Shown in pieces: positions 44,015-53,959 of a DNA stretch of 64,000 nt. Position numbers and translations under genes: made by a program. How positions within the stretch are numbered: position 1 is the stretch's first letter; the number at the start of each line of letters is the position of its first letter. The DNA is from Chelatococcus sp. YT9 (GTDB taxonomy: Bacteria; Pseudomonadota; Alphaproteobacteria; Rhizobiales; Beijerinckiaceae), in NCBI RefSeq assembly GCF_018398315.1, contig NZ_JAHBRW010000003.1:124001-188000 (forward strand), given 5' to 3'. The notes below the pieces were generated by a model, which was not told the origin of the DNA, did no database searches, and saw only the letters and a program-made list of their open reading frames with translations.

Positions 44015-45126
44015 ATGCTGAAAAGCCGGTTCACCCGCATCGCTTCCGTTTCCTTCGCCTCCACCGCCCTCGCCCTAACGCCGCCGTCGGCGCAAGCCTG
44101 TACCTCCTTTCTGATTTCAGCGAAGGATGGTTCACGGGTCTATGGCCGGACCATGGAATTTGGTCTCCCGCTGCAGTCCGAACTGATGGTACTGCCGCGC
44201 GGATATACGTTCAAAGGCACTGGGCCGGACGGCAAGGCGGGTACAGGCTTGGAATGGACCGGGAAATATGGCGCATTCGGCGCTAACGGCCTCGGACTTC
44301 CGGTGCTGATCGATGGCATGAATGAAAAGGGTCTTGGCGGCGGCCTCCTGTTCTTCCCCAACCTCGCAAGTTTCCAGGAGGTCTCAGCCTCCGAAGCGAA
44401 AAACTCCATCGCCTCCTTCGAGCTGCTAACATGGATACTCACCAACTTCGCAACGATCGATGAGGTGAAGGCCGACCTGCCAAAAATTAAGGTTTCGACT
44501 GCGCCCCAGGCGGCCTTCAACGGTCCGGTGCCGCTGCATGTGACCCTGCATGATCTCGCCGGCAAGAGCCTTGTCATCGAGTATGTCGATGGCGAACTGA
44601 ATATGTATGACAACCCGACTGGCGTGATGACCAATGCCCCGGCCTTTCCTTGGCACCTCTCCAATCTCGGTCTCTACGGCAATCTCTCGGCGAACGAGCC
44701 CGCGCCACGCAAAGTGGGAAGCCTCACCATCGCCCAGCCCAGCACCGGGGCGGGACTGCGCGGCCTTCCGGGAGACGTTCTGTCACCTTCCCGGTTCGTA
44801 CGCGCCTTCATGTTCACTCAGAACCTGCCGGAGCTAGCCACGGGCCTTGATGCAATGAATGCTGCACGGCACATCCTCAACAACTTCGACATCCCGCCCG
44901 GTGCCGTGGCGACCCAGGCCGGCAGCTCTACCGGCGGTGGGTCGCCGGCTTCGAGACGACGGAATGGACTGTGGCAGCGGATCTAAAGAACGGCGTCTAT
45001 TCGATCTGGGATTACGCCAACCAGACGCCGCGCTATCTCACTGCGAGAGAGCTCGATCTCGACGCTAAGGCAATCCGGTTCATTCCTTTCGAGCAGAAGC
45101 CGGCCTACCTCAACCTCTCGAAGTGA
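44015..45126 (+). pseudogene. Choloylglycine-hydrolase-type linear amide hydrolase, frameshifted near the end
   Basis: A Sec signal peptide (MLKSRFTRIASVSFASTALA...SAQA) is followed at once by Cys29 in CTSFLISAKDGSRVYGRTME, the N-terminal nucleophile of this Ntn-hydrolase family once the signal is removed. Further marks: GMNEKGLGGGLLFFPN, TLHDLAGKSLVIEYVDGEL and DNPTGVMTNAPAFPWHLSNL with the conserved Asn. After GSSTGG (near 44940) the frame is lost; the true C-terminus follows in another frame as VAGFETTEWTVAADLKNGVY, YANQTPRYLTARELDL and PAYLNLSK, ending at 45126. The length of 1112 nt is one base short. The family cleaves bile-salt or N-acyl-lactone amides. The loss of about 50 C-terminal residues would probably unfold the enzyme. 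Confidence 0.88.
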
Positions 45127-45751
45127 GTCCGCCGCTTGGACCAGCCATGGACGTCGCCTTTGCTCGACCATCGGTTTCCTGCTCCACTCGACATGGCCCT
45201 TCATGGACCGATCCGACAGACTACCCCATCGTCGGGCCCAAAGGTGACGACGTAGCGCAGGCTGTTTTTATGGTGCGTGGCGATTTGAGTTGCGCGCTGT
45301 GGTGACGCAAAGCGACAAACCTTGCAGCCGGCAATCCACCCTCGAGTGCTGGCGCGGTAAAATGTCTCTTGCGAAAAAGCCCAGGCTATGTCCATCGGGT
45401 TGAGCTAAGGACGGAATTCAGGAGCGCCAGATTGGGGATGCGAAGCGTCGTCCGAAAGCGGCGGCGGCGCAGCACCCTTGCATCAGAATATGGCTGCCGC
45501 CGTCTCGTTATCGCGATGACGACGGCCGTGTGTCGGTGCACGGATCCTCGTTCGCGGATTTGAGATGGATTGTACAGTTGGGAGAGGTGCAGCACAGGTT
45601 ACCGGGGATGCTGCGTAGGTTTGACCAAGCCGTGCTGACTTTCAGCCATAGCCAGAAGATCAAGCCGTCAATTTGGCGGTTGACCGCGACGGACGGCGAC
45701 CTCACGCCTGCTTCATTGGGCGACTGGGGGTACAAATCTCCTTTCATCCGA
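45127..45751. other. Gene-free stretch
   Basis: Overlapping short frames only (for example 45530-45841 plus). No recognisable domain or repeat. Confidence 0.4.
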
Positions 45752-45931
45752 TCAGCCATCTTTCAGGTAATCCACGATAAGAACACCCAGCGCACTACCA
45801 GCCAAAGAAATAATACCGACTGCCGCCAGGATGCCCATTGAGGGCGAGAGAAGCCCAATGACCCAGGCCCCGACCCTTCCAAGCACAGCAGCACTTCCGA
45901 CCAGCCCGAGCACTCTCCCAATGTTCTTCAT
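45752..45931 (-). CDS. 59-residue small membrane protein
   Basis: Starting MKNIGRVLGLVGSAAVLGRV and continuing GAWVIGLLSPSMGILAAVGI and SLAGSALGVLIVDYLKDG, this small protein is Gly/Ala/Leu/Val-rich, with two likely hydrophobic helices separated by SPS. The ATG has GGGCGGC nearby. It ends in a charged tail. It could be an inner-membrane peptide of unknown role, or a phage holin-like protein. Confidence 0.5.
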   Translation of the reverse strand: MKNIGRVLGLVGSAAVLGRVGAWVIGLLSPSMGILAAVGIISLAGSALGVLIVDYLKDG

Positions 45932-46016
45932 TTGCCGCCCCTCGCGTTTATTGTGACCTTAACAGTCGGCAGTAAAGCAGCGCCGCTGCGTTCTGCAAAG
46001 CACAGAGAGCTCTACG

Positions 46017-46025
46017 ATCCAGCGC
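46017..46025 (+). repeat. Target duplication ATCCAGCGC, left copy
   Basis: Identical to 48512-48520 across the second IS21 element. Confidence 0.75.
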
Positions 46026-46167
46026 TGTCAAACGGCCCGCAAAGTTGCCCCCCGATCGGCGTCCAATGTTGACCCCTTGAGTATGCTGCGCGGTGAGGAG
46101 GCGGCGCGGCGGAGCTGGTCTGGATTGCGCAGCCGCGCCGGCTCCGGATCGGTGGTGTGCGGGGAAC

Positions 46168-46896
46168 TCAGAGCCTGTTCTTGAAGCGCCAGCTCTCGTT
46201 GCCGGTCTCGACGATGTCGCAGTGATGGGTGAGCCGGTCGAGGAGCGCGGTGGTCATCTTGGCGTCGCCGAAGACGGACGGCCATTCGCCAAAGGCGAGG
46301 TTCGTGGTGACGATGACGGAGCTCTGCTCGTAGAGCCTGCTGACCAGGTGGAAGAGCAGTTGTCCTCCGGACTGGGCGAAGGGCAGATAGCCAAGTTCGT
46401 CGAGGACGATAAAGTCCATGCGTGCGAGATAATCGGCCATGCGGCCCTGGCGGCCGGCGCGGGCTTCGGCCTCGAGCTTGTTGACGAGATCGACGACGTT
46501 GAAGAAGCGGCCGCGAGCTCCGGCACGGATGCAGGCCCGGGCGATCGCGATGGCGAGATGGGTCTTGCCGGTCCCGGTGCCTCCGACCAGGACGACATTG
46601 CGCTGATGAGCCAGGAAGTTCCCGCCGGCGAGATCATGGACGAGCGTCTCGTTGATCGGGGTGCCGTCGAAGGCGAAGTCGGCGACATCCTTGGCGAGCG
46701 GCAGCTTGGCGATGGTGATCTGATACTTGATCGAACGAGCCTGCTTCTCGGCGATCTCGGCTGCGAGCAGGTCGCCGACGACGCGCTGCGGCTCGTGCTG
46801 GCGCTTCACCGCCGAGGCGATGATCTCGTCGAAGGCGGCCTTCATGCCATAGAGCTTGAGCTCGCCCATGGTGGCGAGAATCTCCGAGCGTTCCAT
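46168..46896 (-). CDS. istB: IS21-family ATPase IstB
   Basis: A 242-residue AAA+ ATPase; the ATG at 46896 ([20 protein letters not shown]) overlaps the istA stop as TGATG. Walker A is canonical ([20 protein letters not shown]) and Walker B is [14 protein letters not shown]. Sensor segments follow ([40 protein letters not shown]). It delivers target DNA to IstA. Compared with the first IS in the window, the P-loop is complete. Confidence 0.95.
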   Translation of the reverse strand: MERSEILATMGELKLYGMKAAFDEIIASAVKRQHEPQRVVGDLLAAEIAEKQARSIKYQITIAKLPLAKDVADFAFDGTPINETLVHDLAGGNFLAHQRNVVLVGGTGTGKTHLAIAIARACIRAGARGRFFNVVDLVNKLEAEARAGRQGRMADYLARMDFIVLDELGYLPFAQSGGQLLFHLVSRLYEQSSVIVTTNLAFGEWPSVFGDAKMTTALLDRLTHHCDIVETGNESWRFKNRL

Positions 46897-48410
46897 CACA
46901 CGGCTCTCCTGAGGCTGTCGTAGCGGGCACAATCGGCGGTGGGCTCATGGCGCAGGCGCAACGCATCGGGCGTCATGATCGTGATCGCTGCCGCGGGCTC
47001 GCGGCGCCGGGCCAGGATGTTGATGATCACGTCGGCGGAGTGGACGCCCTGCCGAAGGGCGTCCGCGCAGGCAGCTTCGACGGCGGGCAACCCGTCGCTC
47101 AGCACCGCGGTCAGGATCTCGACCATCTGCCGATCGCCGTCTTGAACGGCCGCGAGCTTGCGCCGGACCCGATCGATCGCGCCGGGCAGGACCCAATCCT
47201 TGAAGGGGGCGCCGTTACGCAGGGCTCCCGGCTTGCGAGCCAGCACCGGGACATAGTGCCAAGGATCGTAGATGGTCTGGTCGCGGCCATAGCAGCGGGG
47301 ATGCTCGCCGACGATACGCCCGTCCTGGCGCAGCTCGACCCGATCGGCATAGGCGCGGATCTCGACGGGACGCCCGACCGCACTCGCGATGACCGAGTAC
47401 TTGTTGTTGTCGAAGCGCACGAGGCAGGTCTTCGACACCGAGGCTGGCAGTGAGTGGAAACCATCGAACCGCCCCGCGTAAGGCACCAGGCTCGGGCGCT
47501 CGGCTTCGAACATCTCCCAGATCGTGCGGTCACGCTGTTCGGGATGGCGGTGAGCCTTGGCGTAGCGGAGCACCTGATCCATCAGCCAGGCGTTCAACTC
47601 GTCGTAGTTCTTGACCCGCAGCCGTGGGGCGAAGAAGCGCTCGCGCACGAGCCCGACCTGGTTCTCGACCTGCCCCTTCTCCCAGCCCGAGGCCGGCGTA
47701 CAGGCGACGGGATCGACCAGGTAATGGCTGCACATCTGCTGGAAGCGGCGATTATAGGCCCGCTCCTTGCCGACGAAGATCGTCTCCACCGCGGTCTTCA
47801 TGTTGTCGTAGATGCCGCGCGTGCAGGCGCCCTTGAAGAAGGCGAAGGCCCGGTCATGGGCGTCGAAGACCATCTCCTGGCTCTCGCGCGGATAGGCCCG
47901 CACGAACAGCATGCGCGAGTGACAAAGCCGGACATGCGCCACCTTCACCTGGGTCGTCGCGCCATTGATGACGACGATCTCGTGGCTCCAGTCGAACTGA
48001 TAGGCCTCGCCGGGCGCGAAGCTCAAAGGCACATAGGCGTCGGCCGTGACGGCGGATTGCTCGCGGCGCCAGCCTCGCGCATAGCGACGCACGGCATCGT
48101 ATCCGCCCTCGTAGCCGAGATCCCGCAGTTCTTCGAAGAGCCGGATCAGCGTCAGGCGCTCGCGGGCCGGCTTGCCGTCGTTCGCCATCAGCAGCCGATC
48201 CAGCTCAGGGCGCCAGGGTCCAATCTTCGGCTGCGGCTGAACCTTCCGCTCATACTCGAACGACGTCGCACCCGAGCGTAGCACCTTCCGCACCGTGTTC
48301 CGGGAGACATGCAGCTCGCGGGCGATCTCCTTGATCGTCTTCCCACGGATCGAAAACTCGCGCCGGATCCGCGCAATCGTATCCACGCCCTTCATCCCCC
48401 GCCCGCCCAT
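46896..48410 (-). CDS. istA: IS21-family transposase IstA
   Basis: A 504-residue transposase (or 499 if the internal ATG at 48395, which follows GGCGGGGG, is used). The N-terminal helix-turn-helix is [20 protein letters not shown]. The catalytic core is in [27 protein letters not shown] and [16 protein letters not shown]. The C-terminal region ([20 protein letters not shown]) is typical. It is intact and in an operon with istB. Confidence 0.95.
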   Translation of the reverse strand: MGGRGMKGVDTIARIRREFSIRGKTIKEIARELHVSRNTVRKVLRSGATSFEYERKVQPQPKIGPWRPELDRLLMANDGKPARERLTLIRLFEELRDLGYEGGYDAVRRYARGWRREQSAVTADAYVPLSFAPGEAYQFDWSHEIVVINGATTQVKVAHVRLCHSRMLFVRAYPRESQEMVFDAHDRAFAFFKGACTRGIYDNMKTAVETIFVGKERAYNRRFQQMCSHYLVDPVACTPASGWEKGQVENQVGLVRERFFAPRLRVKNYDELNAWLMDQVLRYAKAHRHPEQRDRTIWEMFEAERPSLVPYAGRFDGFHSLPASVSKTCLVRFDNNKYSVIASAVGRPVEIRAYADRVELRQDGRIVGEHPRCYGRDQTIYDPWHYVPVLARKPGALRNGAPFKDWVLPGAIDRVRRKLAAVQDGDRQMVEILTAVLSDGLPAVEAACADALRQGVHSADVIINILARRREPAAAITIMTPDALRLRHEPTADCARYDSLRRAV

Positions 48411-48511
48411 CCGAAACCAGGACGGGCAGTCTCACCGAAACCGGCTCAAGGGGGTCAAAGTTGGACGCCGATCCCCCGCCTCATGGGGTCAAACTTGCAC
48501 GCCGAAACACA

Positions 48512-48520
48512 ATCCAGCGC
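48512..48520 (+). repeat. Target duplication ATCCAGCGC, right copy
   Basis: Identical to 46017-46025. Confidence 0.75.
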
Positions 48521-48665
48521 AAGGCGCCAGGCCTCGACTTCGGCTGCAGTTGAACTTTCTGCGCATATTCAAAGGACATCGCGAGCGAACGCAACACCTT
48601 CCGAACTGTGTTCCGAGACACATGCAGATGGTGACGCATCTCTTTGATCGACTTTACGGAAACAG
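48520..48665 (-). pseudogene. Relic of another IS21 istA N-terminus
   Basis: On the minus strand this codes [20 protein letters not shown] followed by LRSLAMSFEYAQKVQLQPKS, clearly related to the N-terminal helix-turn-helix and linker of the intact istA next to it ([33 protein letters not shown]) but diverged. The rest of this older element is missing. The intact IS inserted at its edge. Confidence 0.75.
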
Positions 48666-48894
48666 GCTTCTACGGCGTGAAATGCACGCCGCACTACGAT
48701 ATGGGCATGGTCATGCTCATTCAGGTCGGTACCGAAGAACCCTCCTCAGCTGCCTTGCCGTAAGGAATGCCAAAAGATGCGGCGAAACGCTTTGGGCAGA
48801 TCATTGAACGCGCCAGAAAAGCTTCGGCGAAGTAAGTTCGTGTCAGCTTGAAGGACGTCCCGCGACGTAGAGATATAAACAATTCTTTATATAA
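48666..48894. other. Short gap before the riboswitch
   Basis: No gene is seen. The promoter for the riboswitch transcript should lie near 48840-48890, where the sequence is AT-rich (AACAATTCTTTATATAACG). Confidence 0.4.
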
Positions 48895-49110
48895 CGTTGA
48901 CTTCCCTCTCCCGGCATCTCAAGATGCCCATGCCATGGTTCCCTGACATGCCGGCTGCGGCGCGTCGGGGCTAAGAGGGAAGCCGGTGAAATGCCGGCGC
49001 TGCCCCCGCAACTGTAAGCGGCGAGCCGATGCCCACGATGTCACTTAGGCGATAGCCTTGGGAAGACGGGTGGAGGCGACGACCTGCGAGCCAGGAGACC
49101 TGCCGTGGCG
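48895..49110 (+). promoter_or_regulatory. Cobalamin (AdoCbl) riboswitch
   Basis: The conserved core is clear: GAAGCCGGTGAAATGCCGG then CGCTGCCCCCGCAACTGTAA at 48979-49017, GGGAAGACGGGTGG near 49060-49074, and the B12 box GAGCCAGGAGACCTGCC at 49088-49104. Downstream, a hairpin at 49156-49181 (CGCCCGG/CCGGGCG) and a second at 49210-49225 (CCCC AAACTTTT GGGG), which covers the ribosome-site region of metE, form a plausible expression platform. Known action: when adenosylcobalamin is present, expression of the B12-independent methionine synthase is switched off. Confidence 0.95.
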
Positions 49111-49233
49111 AACAACGTCCACGGGCGGGGTGTCCCGGTGGTGCGCTCGACGGCTCGCCCGGATCTCTGTTCGGCCGGGCGATCGTCCCGCGTCCGCTCT
49201 GGCCTTTGCCCCCAAACTTTTGGGGTTAAGCCT

Positions 49234-51585
49234 ATGTCTCAACTATCATCCGTTGCCGTCGCGACGCTCGGCACGCCGCGCATCGGTCCGCGCCGCGAAC
49301 TCAAGATCGCGCTTGAGAATTTCTGGTCCGGCAAGTCCAACGAGAAGGCACTTCTGGAAGCCGCCGCAGCTCTGCGCGCGGCCAACTGGGCGCGCCAGAA
49401 ATCCCAGGGGATCACGGTCATTCCCTCCAATGACTTTTCCTTCTACGATCAGGTACTCGACACCAGCGTGATGGTCGGCGCCATCCCCGCGGCCTATGGC
49501 TGGACGGGCGGACCAGTATCGCTTGCGACCTATTTCGCGATGGCGCGCGGGTCGCAGGGTGATGAGCAACGTAACGCCTGCGGCCATAGCCACCACGATC
49601 ATGGCGCGTCCCACGGCGTGCCGGCACAGGAAATGACGAAGTGGTTCGACACCAACTATCATTACATGGTGCCAGAATTCGAAGCCGGGCAGCGCTTCGA
49701 ACTCGCCTCGCTCAAGGCGGTCGATGAATACCGCGAGGCAAAGTCCCTCGGCTTCGAGACCCGTCCGGTCCTGCTCGGCCCCGTCACCTTCCTGCGCCTC
49801 GGCAAGGCAAAGGATCCGTCCTTCGACCCGCTGACGCTTCTGGGTGATCTGCTGCCGGTCTATGTCGATGTCCTGCGCCGGCTTGCCGCCAATGGCGCGA
49901 CATGGGTCCAGATCGACGAGCCCTGCCTGGTGCTCGATCTCGACGAACCCGCGCGCGAGGCGCTGCGTCGCACCTATGCGCTGTTCGCCCATGCCTTGCC
50001 GGATCTGAAAATCATGCTCGCCACCTATTTCGGCGGCATCGGCGATAACCTGGACACCGCGCTCTCGCTGCCCGTCGCGGGCCTCCATATCGATCTGGTG
50101 CGTGCGCCGGAGCAGCGCGATGCTGTTCTCGCCAAGGCGCCGCGTGGCATCGTCCTGTCACTAGGTGTCGTCGATGGCCGCAATATCTGGCGCACGGATC
50201 TCGAGAAAATCCTTTCCCGCGTGGCGCCCGTCGCCGCCAAGCGCGGCACCGACCATGTCCAGATCGCGCCATCCTGCTCGCTGCTGCACAGCCCGATCGA
50301 CCTCGAACTGGAAACGAACCTCGATTCCGAAGTGAAGGGCTGGCTCGCCTTCGCCGTGCAGAAGATGGGTGAACTGGCGACACTCGGCCGCGCGCTCACG
50401 GAGGGACGCGACAGCGTCAAGGACGCTCTTTCCGCCTCGACGGCAGCCGTCGCCGCCCGCAAGGCTTCTCCCAAAGTCAACGCCGCGATCGTCGCCGGGC
50501 GCTTGGCGGCCGTGACGGAAGCCTTCGTCCGCCGCAAGAACGCCTTCCCGAGCCGGGCTCGGCTGCAGCGCGAGCGCTTCAACCTTCCCGCCTTCCCCAC
50601 CACGACCATCGGCTCCTTCCCGCAAACCCCGGAGGTCCGCAAGGCACGCGCCGCCCATGACAAGGGGCAACTCGACGCGACCGACTATGAAGCCTTCCTG
50701 CGCGAGGAAACGGCGCGCGCCGTGCGCTGGCAGGAGGAGATCGGTCTCGACGTGCTTGTTCACGGCGAATTCGAGCGCAACGACATGGTCCAGTATTTCG
50801 GCGAGCAGCTCGCGGGCTTCGCCTTCACGCGCCATGGCTGGGTGCAGAGTTATGGTTCGCGTTGCGTGCGCCCGCCGATCCTTTACGGCGACGTCTCGCG
50901 CCCGAAGCCGATGACCGTGGAATGGTGGCGCTATGCCCAGTCGCTGACCACGAAGCCCATGAAGGCGATGCTGACCGGGCCGGTGACGATCCTCAACTGG
51001 TCCTTCATCCGCGACGACATCCCACGCAGCGATGCGGCCAGGCAGATCGCGCTCGCCATCCGTGATGAGGTGCTTGATCTGGAGCAGGCGGGCGCCGCCA
51101 TGATCCAGATCGACGAGGCGGCTCTGCGTGAGGGCTTGCCGCTGCGCCACGGGGACTGGAAGCATTATCTCGACTGGGCCGTCGAAAGCTTCCGCCTGTG
51201 CTCGTCAGGCGTCGGTGACGAAACCCAGATCCACACGCATATGTGCTACTCGGAGTTCAACCAGATCATCGATGCCATCGCGGCGATGGATGCCGACGTG
51301 ATCTCGATCGAGACCTCACGGTCGAAGATGGAGCTGCTGGAGGCATTCCGTAGTTACGAGTATCCGAACGAGATCGGCCCGGGCGTCTATGACATCCACT
51401 CGCCGCGCGTGCCCGATGTCGAAGAGATGTCGGACTTGCTGCGGCTCGCGCGCCAACGGCTGGACGACGCGCAGCTTTGGGTCAACCCGGACTGCGGGCT
51501 GAAGACCCGCAAATGGGAAGAGGTCAGGCCGGCTTTGGTCAACATGGTCCAGGCGGCGCGGGACCTGCGCGCCTTGCGCCACTGA
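49234..51585 (+). CDS. metE: Cobalamin-independent methionine synthase
   Basis: A 783-residue enzyme; I took the ATG at 49234 (MSQLSSVAVATLGTPRIGPR) after the riboswitch rather than the open frame from 49105 that lies in the aptamer. It transfers the methyl group of methyltetrahydrofolate polyglutamate to homocysteine. The N-terminal barrel starts LGTPRIGPRRELKIALENFW. The C-terminal catalytic barrel has LPAFPTTTIGSFPQTPEVRK, VLVHGEFERNDMVQYFGEQL, GDVSRPKPMTVEWWRYAQSL, the zinc ligands in IHTHMCYSEFNQII and VNPDCGLKTRKWEEV, and IQIDEAALREGLPLR. The full length is standard. It is controlled by the cobalamin riboswitch. Confidence 0.97.
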   Translation: MSQLSSVAVATLGTPRIGPRRELKIALENFWSGKSNEKALLEAAAALRAANWARQKSQGITVIPSNDFSFYDQVLDTSVMVGAIPAAYGWTGGPVSLATYFAMARGSQGDEQRNACGHSHHDHGASHGVPAQEMTKWFDTNYHYMVPEFEAGQRFELASLKAVDEYREAKSLGFETRPVLLGPVTFLRLGKAKDPSFDPLTLLGDLLPVYVDVLRRLAANGATWVQIDEPCLVLDLDEPAREALRRTYALFAHALPDLKIMLATYFGGIGDNLDTALSLPVAGLHIDLVRAPEQRDAVLAKAPRGIVLSLGVVDGRNIWRTDLEKILSRVAPVAAKRGTDHVQIAPSCSLLHSPIDLELETNLDSEVKGWLAFAVQKMGELATLGRALTEGRDSVKDALSASTAAVAARKASPKVNAAIVAGRLAAVTEAFVRRKNAFPSRARLQRERFNLPAFPTTTIGSFPQTPEVRKARAAHDKGQLDATDYEAFLREETARAVRWQEEIGLDVLVHGEFERNDMVQYFGEQLAGFAFTRHGWVQSYGSRCVRPPILYGDVSRPKPMTVEWWRYAQSLTTKPMKAMLTGPVTILNWSFIRDDIPRSDAARQIALAIRDEVLDLEQAGAAMIQIDEAALREGLPLRHGDWKHYLDWAVESFRLCSSGVGDETQIHTHMCYSEFNQIIDAIAAMDADVISIETSRSKMELLEAFRSYEYPNEIGPGVYDIHSPRVPDVEEMSDLLRLARQRLDDAQLWVNPDCGLKTRKWEEVRPALVNMVQAARDLRALRH

Positions 51586-51834
51586 CACTGCATGATCGCC
51601 CGGCGCGGCGCGGATGCCGTGCCTCCTCCCACTCTTGCTCAAGGCGCCAGGCAGCTCCGGCCGCGCACCTTGTAGTCTTTCTAAGATACGGATTTCACTT
51701 GCTTTTTACCGACGCACCGCGAGACATAAGCCTCGCCCGTGTTCGATTCCTGCTTCTTCTTTCCGGAGTGCTTCGGCGCTCGATGCGGGGATGTGTTGAC
51801 CCGGCCGTCGGTTGGACCGTTTCAGAGGTTTCTC
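51586..51834. other. Gap between metE and the importer genes
   Basis: About 250 bases with no gene and no second cobalamin aptamer. The importer may have its own promoter here, or be read through from metE. AGAGG lies at good distance from the ATG at 51835. Confidence 0.5.
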
Positions 51835-52911
51835 ATGGCATTCTTTTCATTCCGCATGGTGCTCGCCGCCTCCACAGTCCTCGCTACAATCGGTTCCGCC
51901 GCTGCCATTGATGTCGTCGATCAGCGCGGCCAGACCCTGAGCTTCGACAAGGAGCCGGCAAAGGTCGCGACGATCCCGATTCCAGCCGCATCCATGTATG
52001 TCCTCGCGGATAGCAAGCCGGACCGCCTGGTCGCCATGAACCCCACCGCGCTCGGCGCCATCACCGGTGAATGGCTGGGCCGTATCTATCCCGGGCTCGA
52101 GAAAGTGCGGACGGACATTGTCAAGGGCGGGCAGTTCACGCCCAATGTCGAGGCGCTGCTGACATTGTCGCCGGATCTTGTCTTCCAATGGGCCAATCAG
52201 GGGCCTGACCTCATCGCGCCGATCGAGCGTGCCGGCATGAAGGTTTTCGGACAGAACTACGGCACGCAGGCCTTCCTCGAAGAAACCATGGTCGCCATGG
52301 GCAAGCTGACCGGGCAGACCGACAAGACGTCGGCGCTGCTTGATAAGCATCGCGGCGTGATGGCAAGCCTCGAAAAGACAACGGGCGCCATCCCCGAAGC
52401 CGACCGGCCCAAAGTTATCTACTTCCAGTACTTCACCAATTCGCTGCGGCCCAACGGCGTCGGCAGCTACAACGACATGTATCTGAAGCTCGCCGGCGGC
52501 CGCAACGGGGCCGAAGGGGTGAGGGGCACGGGCACGGATGTGACCTTCGAGCAGGTGCTGGCCTGGGCGCCGGAGGTCATCATTCTCGGCGGGTTCGATC
52601 AGGCCGTGCCAGGCGACCTCTACAAGGACCCGAAATGGGCCAGCGTGCCGGCGGTACGCAACAAGCGCGTCTACAAGATGCCGATCGGCGGTTATCGCTG
52701 GGATCCGCCGAATGTCGAAAGCCCGCTCGCCTGGATCTGGGTCGCGTCCATCCTTCATCCGGACAAGGTCGGTTTCAATCTGCGCGCCGAGATGGACGGG
52801 ATGTACAAGCTGCTCTATGGCCGAGCGCCGACCGATGAGGAAACCAAAGCGATCTTGAAGGCCTCGGCCAACGCCGATGCGAAGGATTACGCGCGTGTCC
52901 TCCAACGCTGA
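51835..52911 (+). CDS. ABC transporter periplasmic binding protein (FepB/BtuF type)
   Basis: A 358-residue protein with a Sec signal peptide and no lipobox (MAFFSFRMVLAASTVLATIG then SAAA). The mature part has IDVVDQRGQTLSFDKEPAKV, typical of class III binding proteins for iron-siderophores, haem and cobalamin, then LLTLSPDLVFQWANQGPDLI, VIYFQYFTNSLRPNG and APEVIILGGFDQAVPGDLY. The start is the ATG at 51835. It feeds the FecCD permease encoded next. The substrate cannot be read from sequence; a corrinoid or metal complex is suggested by the riboswitch-metE neighbour. Confidence 0.88.
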   Translation: MAFFSFRMVLAASTVLATIGSAAAIDVVDQRGQTLSFDKEPAKVATIPIPAASMYVLADSKPDRLVAMNPTALGAITGEWLGRIYPGLEKVRTDIVKGGQFTPNVEALLTLSPDLVFQWANQGPDLIAPIERAGMKVFGQNYGTQAFLEETMVAMGKLTGQTDKTSALLDKHRGVMASLEKTTGAIPEADRPKVIYFQYFTNSLRPNGVGSYNDMYLKLAGGRNGAEGVRGTGTDVTFEQVLAWAPEVIILGGFDQAVPGDLYKDPKWASVPAVRNKRVYKMPIGGYRWDPPNVESPLAWIWVASILHPDKVGFNLRAEMDGMYKLLYGRAPTDEETKAILKASANADAKDYARVLQR

Positions 52912-53959
52912 AACGGCCGTGGCCCCGCATTGGCGGGGCCATTCGCTGAACGGGCTGCTGATATGGTTGGCGCTCGCTCTCGCGCCGATCATAGCCATCG
53001 TGGTTTCTCTCGCCGTCGGGCGCTATGCCGTCAGCCTTGAACATGTGGCCGGGATCCTTCTCAGCCCGTTGACTGGCGCCACCAAGACCTGGACCGACAC
53101 GGACGCGACCGTCGTTCTCATCGTTCGCTTGCCGCGCGCCCTCCTGTCGGCGGTCTGCGGTGCGGGGCTGGCCGTCGCGGGCGCCGCCCTGCAGGGGCTG
53201 TTCCGCAATCCCCTCGTCGCGCCGCAGATCCTCGGCGTGTCGTCAGGTGCCGGGTTCGGAGGTGCATTGTCGCTGCTCTTCGGTCTGTCGGGCCTCTGGT
53301 TGATCGGTGCCTCCTTCGCGGGAGCCTGGGTGGCGCTGCTCGCGGTCCTGTTGCTGGCGCGGGTCGAAGGCCGCACTTCGCTCCTCATGCTCGTCCTGGC
53401 CGGATTGGTGGTCGGCACCCTGTTTTCAGCGCTGACATCGATCTGCGTCTTCCTGGCGGATCCTGAACAACGTCTCCCCGGGATCGTGTTCTGGCTGCTC
53501 GGCAGCTTTGCGACGGCGGATGGTCAGCGCCTGCTGCTCGCCACCGGGGCGATCTCGATCGGCGCGATTGTCATTGTCCTGCTCGCTTGGCGTATCGACG
53601 TGCTTTCGCTGGGGGACGAAGATGCGCGCGCGCTCGGCCAGCCCGTGGATGCCATTCGTTGGGCGGTGCTTGCGGCCGTGTCCCTGATCGTTGCCGGGCA
53701 GGTCGCCGTGTCCGGCATCATCGGCTGGGTCGGCCTCGTCATTCCGCACATGATGCGCGGTATCGTCGGGCCTGATCATCGCCGTCTTATCCCCGCCAGC
53801 ATCCTCGCCGGTGCTGCCTATCTCACGCTCGCCGACACGCTCGCGCGCTCCGTATCCAACGCCGAGATCCCTCTGGGCATTCTCACGGCTCTCGTCGGCG
53901 CGCCGGTCTTTGCCATTCTGTTGCGTCGCATGCGCGCCAAGGGAGGCGGGGATGAGTGA
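52877..53959 (+). CDS. FecCD-family ABC transporter permease
   Basis: A 360-residue permease from the ATG at 52877 (or 354 from a GTG at 52895); both starts overlap the binding-protein gene, which fits translational coupling. It has about ten hydrophobic helices. Family marks are RLPRALLSAVCGAGLAVAGA, ALQGLFRNPLVAPQILGVSS and SGAGFGG, and near the end ISGIIGWVGLVIPHMMR-like IIGWVGLVIPHMMRGIVGPD, with AEIPLGILTALVGAPVFAIL. It forms the channel for iron-siderophore, haem or B12 import. Confidence 0.93.
   Translation: MRRITRVSSNAETAVAPHWRGHSLNGLLIWLALALAPIIAIVVSLAVGRYAVSLEHVAGILLSPLTGATKTWTDTDATVVLIVRLPRALLSAVCGAGLAVAGAALQGLFRNPLVAPQILGVSSGAGFGGALSLLFGLSGLWLIGASFAGAWVALLAVLLLARVEGRTSLLMLVLAGLVVGTLFSALTSICVFLADPEQRLPGIVFWLLGSFATADGQRLLLATGAISIGAIVIVLLAWRIDVLSLGDEDARALGQPVDAIRWAVLAAVSLIVAGQVAVSGIIGWVGLVIPHMMRGIVGPDHRRLIPASILAGAAYLTLADTLARSVSNAEIPLGILTALVGAPVFAILLRRMRAKGGGDE

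Larger units (their letters stand above)
46026..48511 (-). mobile_element. IS21-family insertion sequence (second)
   Basis: This 2486-bp element has outer ends TGTCAAACGGCCCGCAAAGT and, on the other strand, TGTGTTTCGGCGTGCAAGTT, aligned without gaps, and inner repeated blocks (GGCGTCCAA..TTGACCCC) at both ends as usual for multiple transposase-binding sites. istA and istB are intact. The perfect 9-bp flanking repeat ATCCAGCGC indicates a clean insertion; one of the nine bases may be chance. It lies next to the relic of a related element. Confidence 0.92.

Noticed and set aside
46093-46923. 276-residue plus-strand ORF
   Set aside because: Shadow of the second istB.
50161-51165. 334-residue minus-strand ORF
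   Set aside because: Shadow of metE in GC-rich codons.
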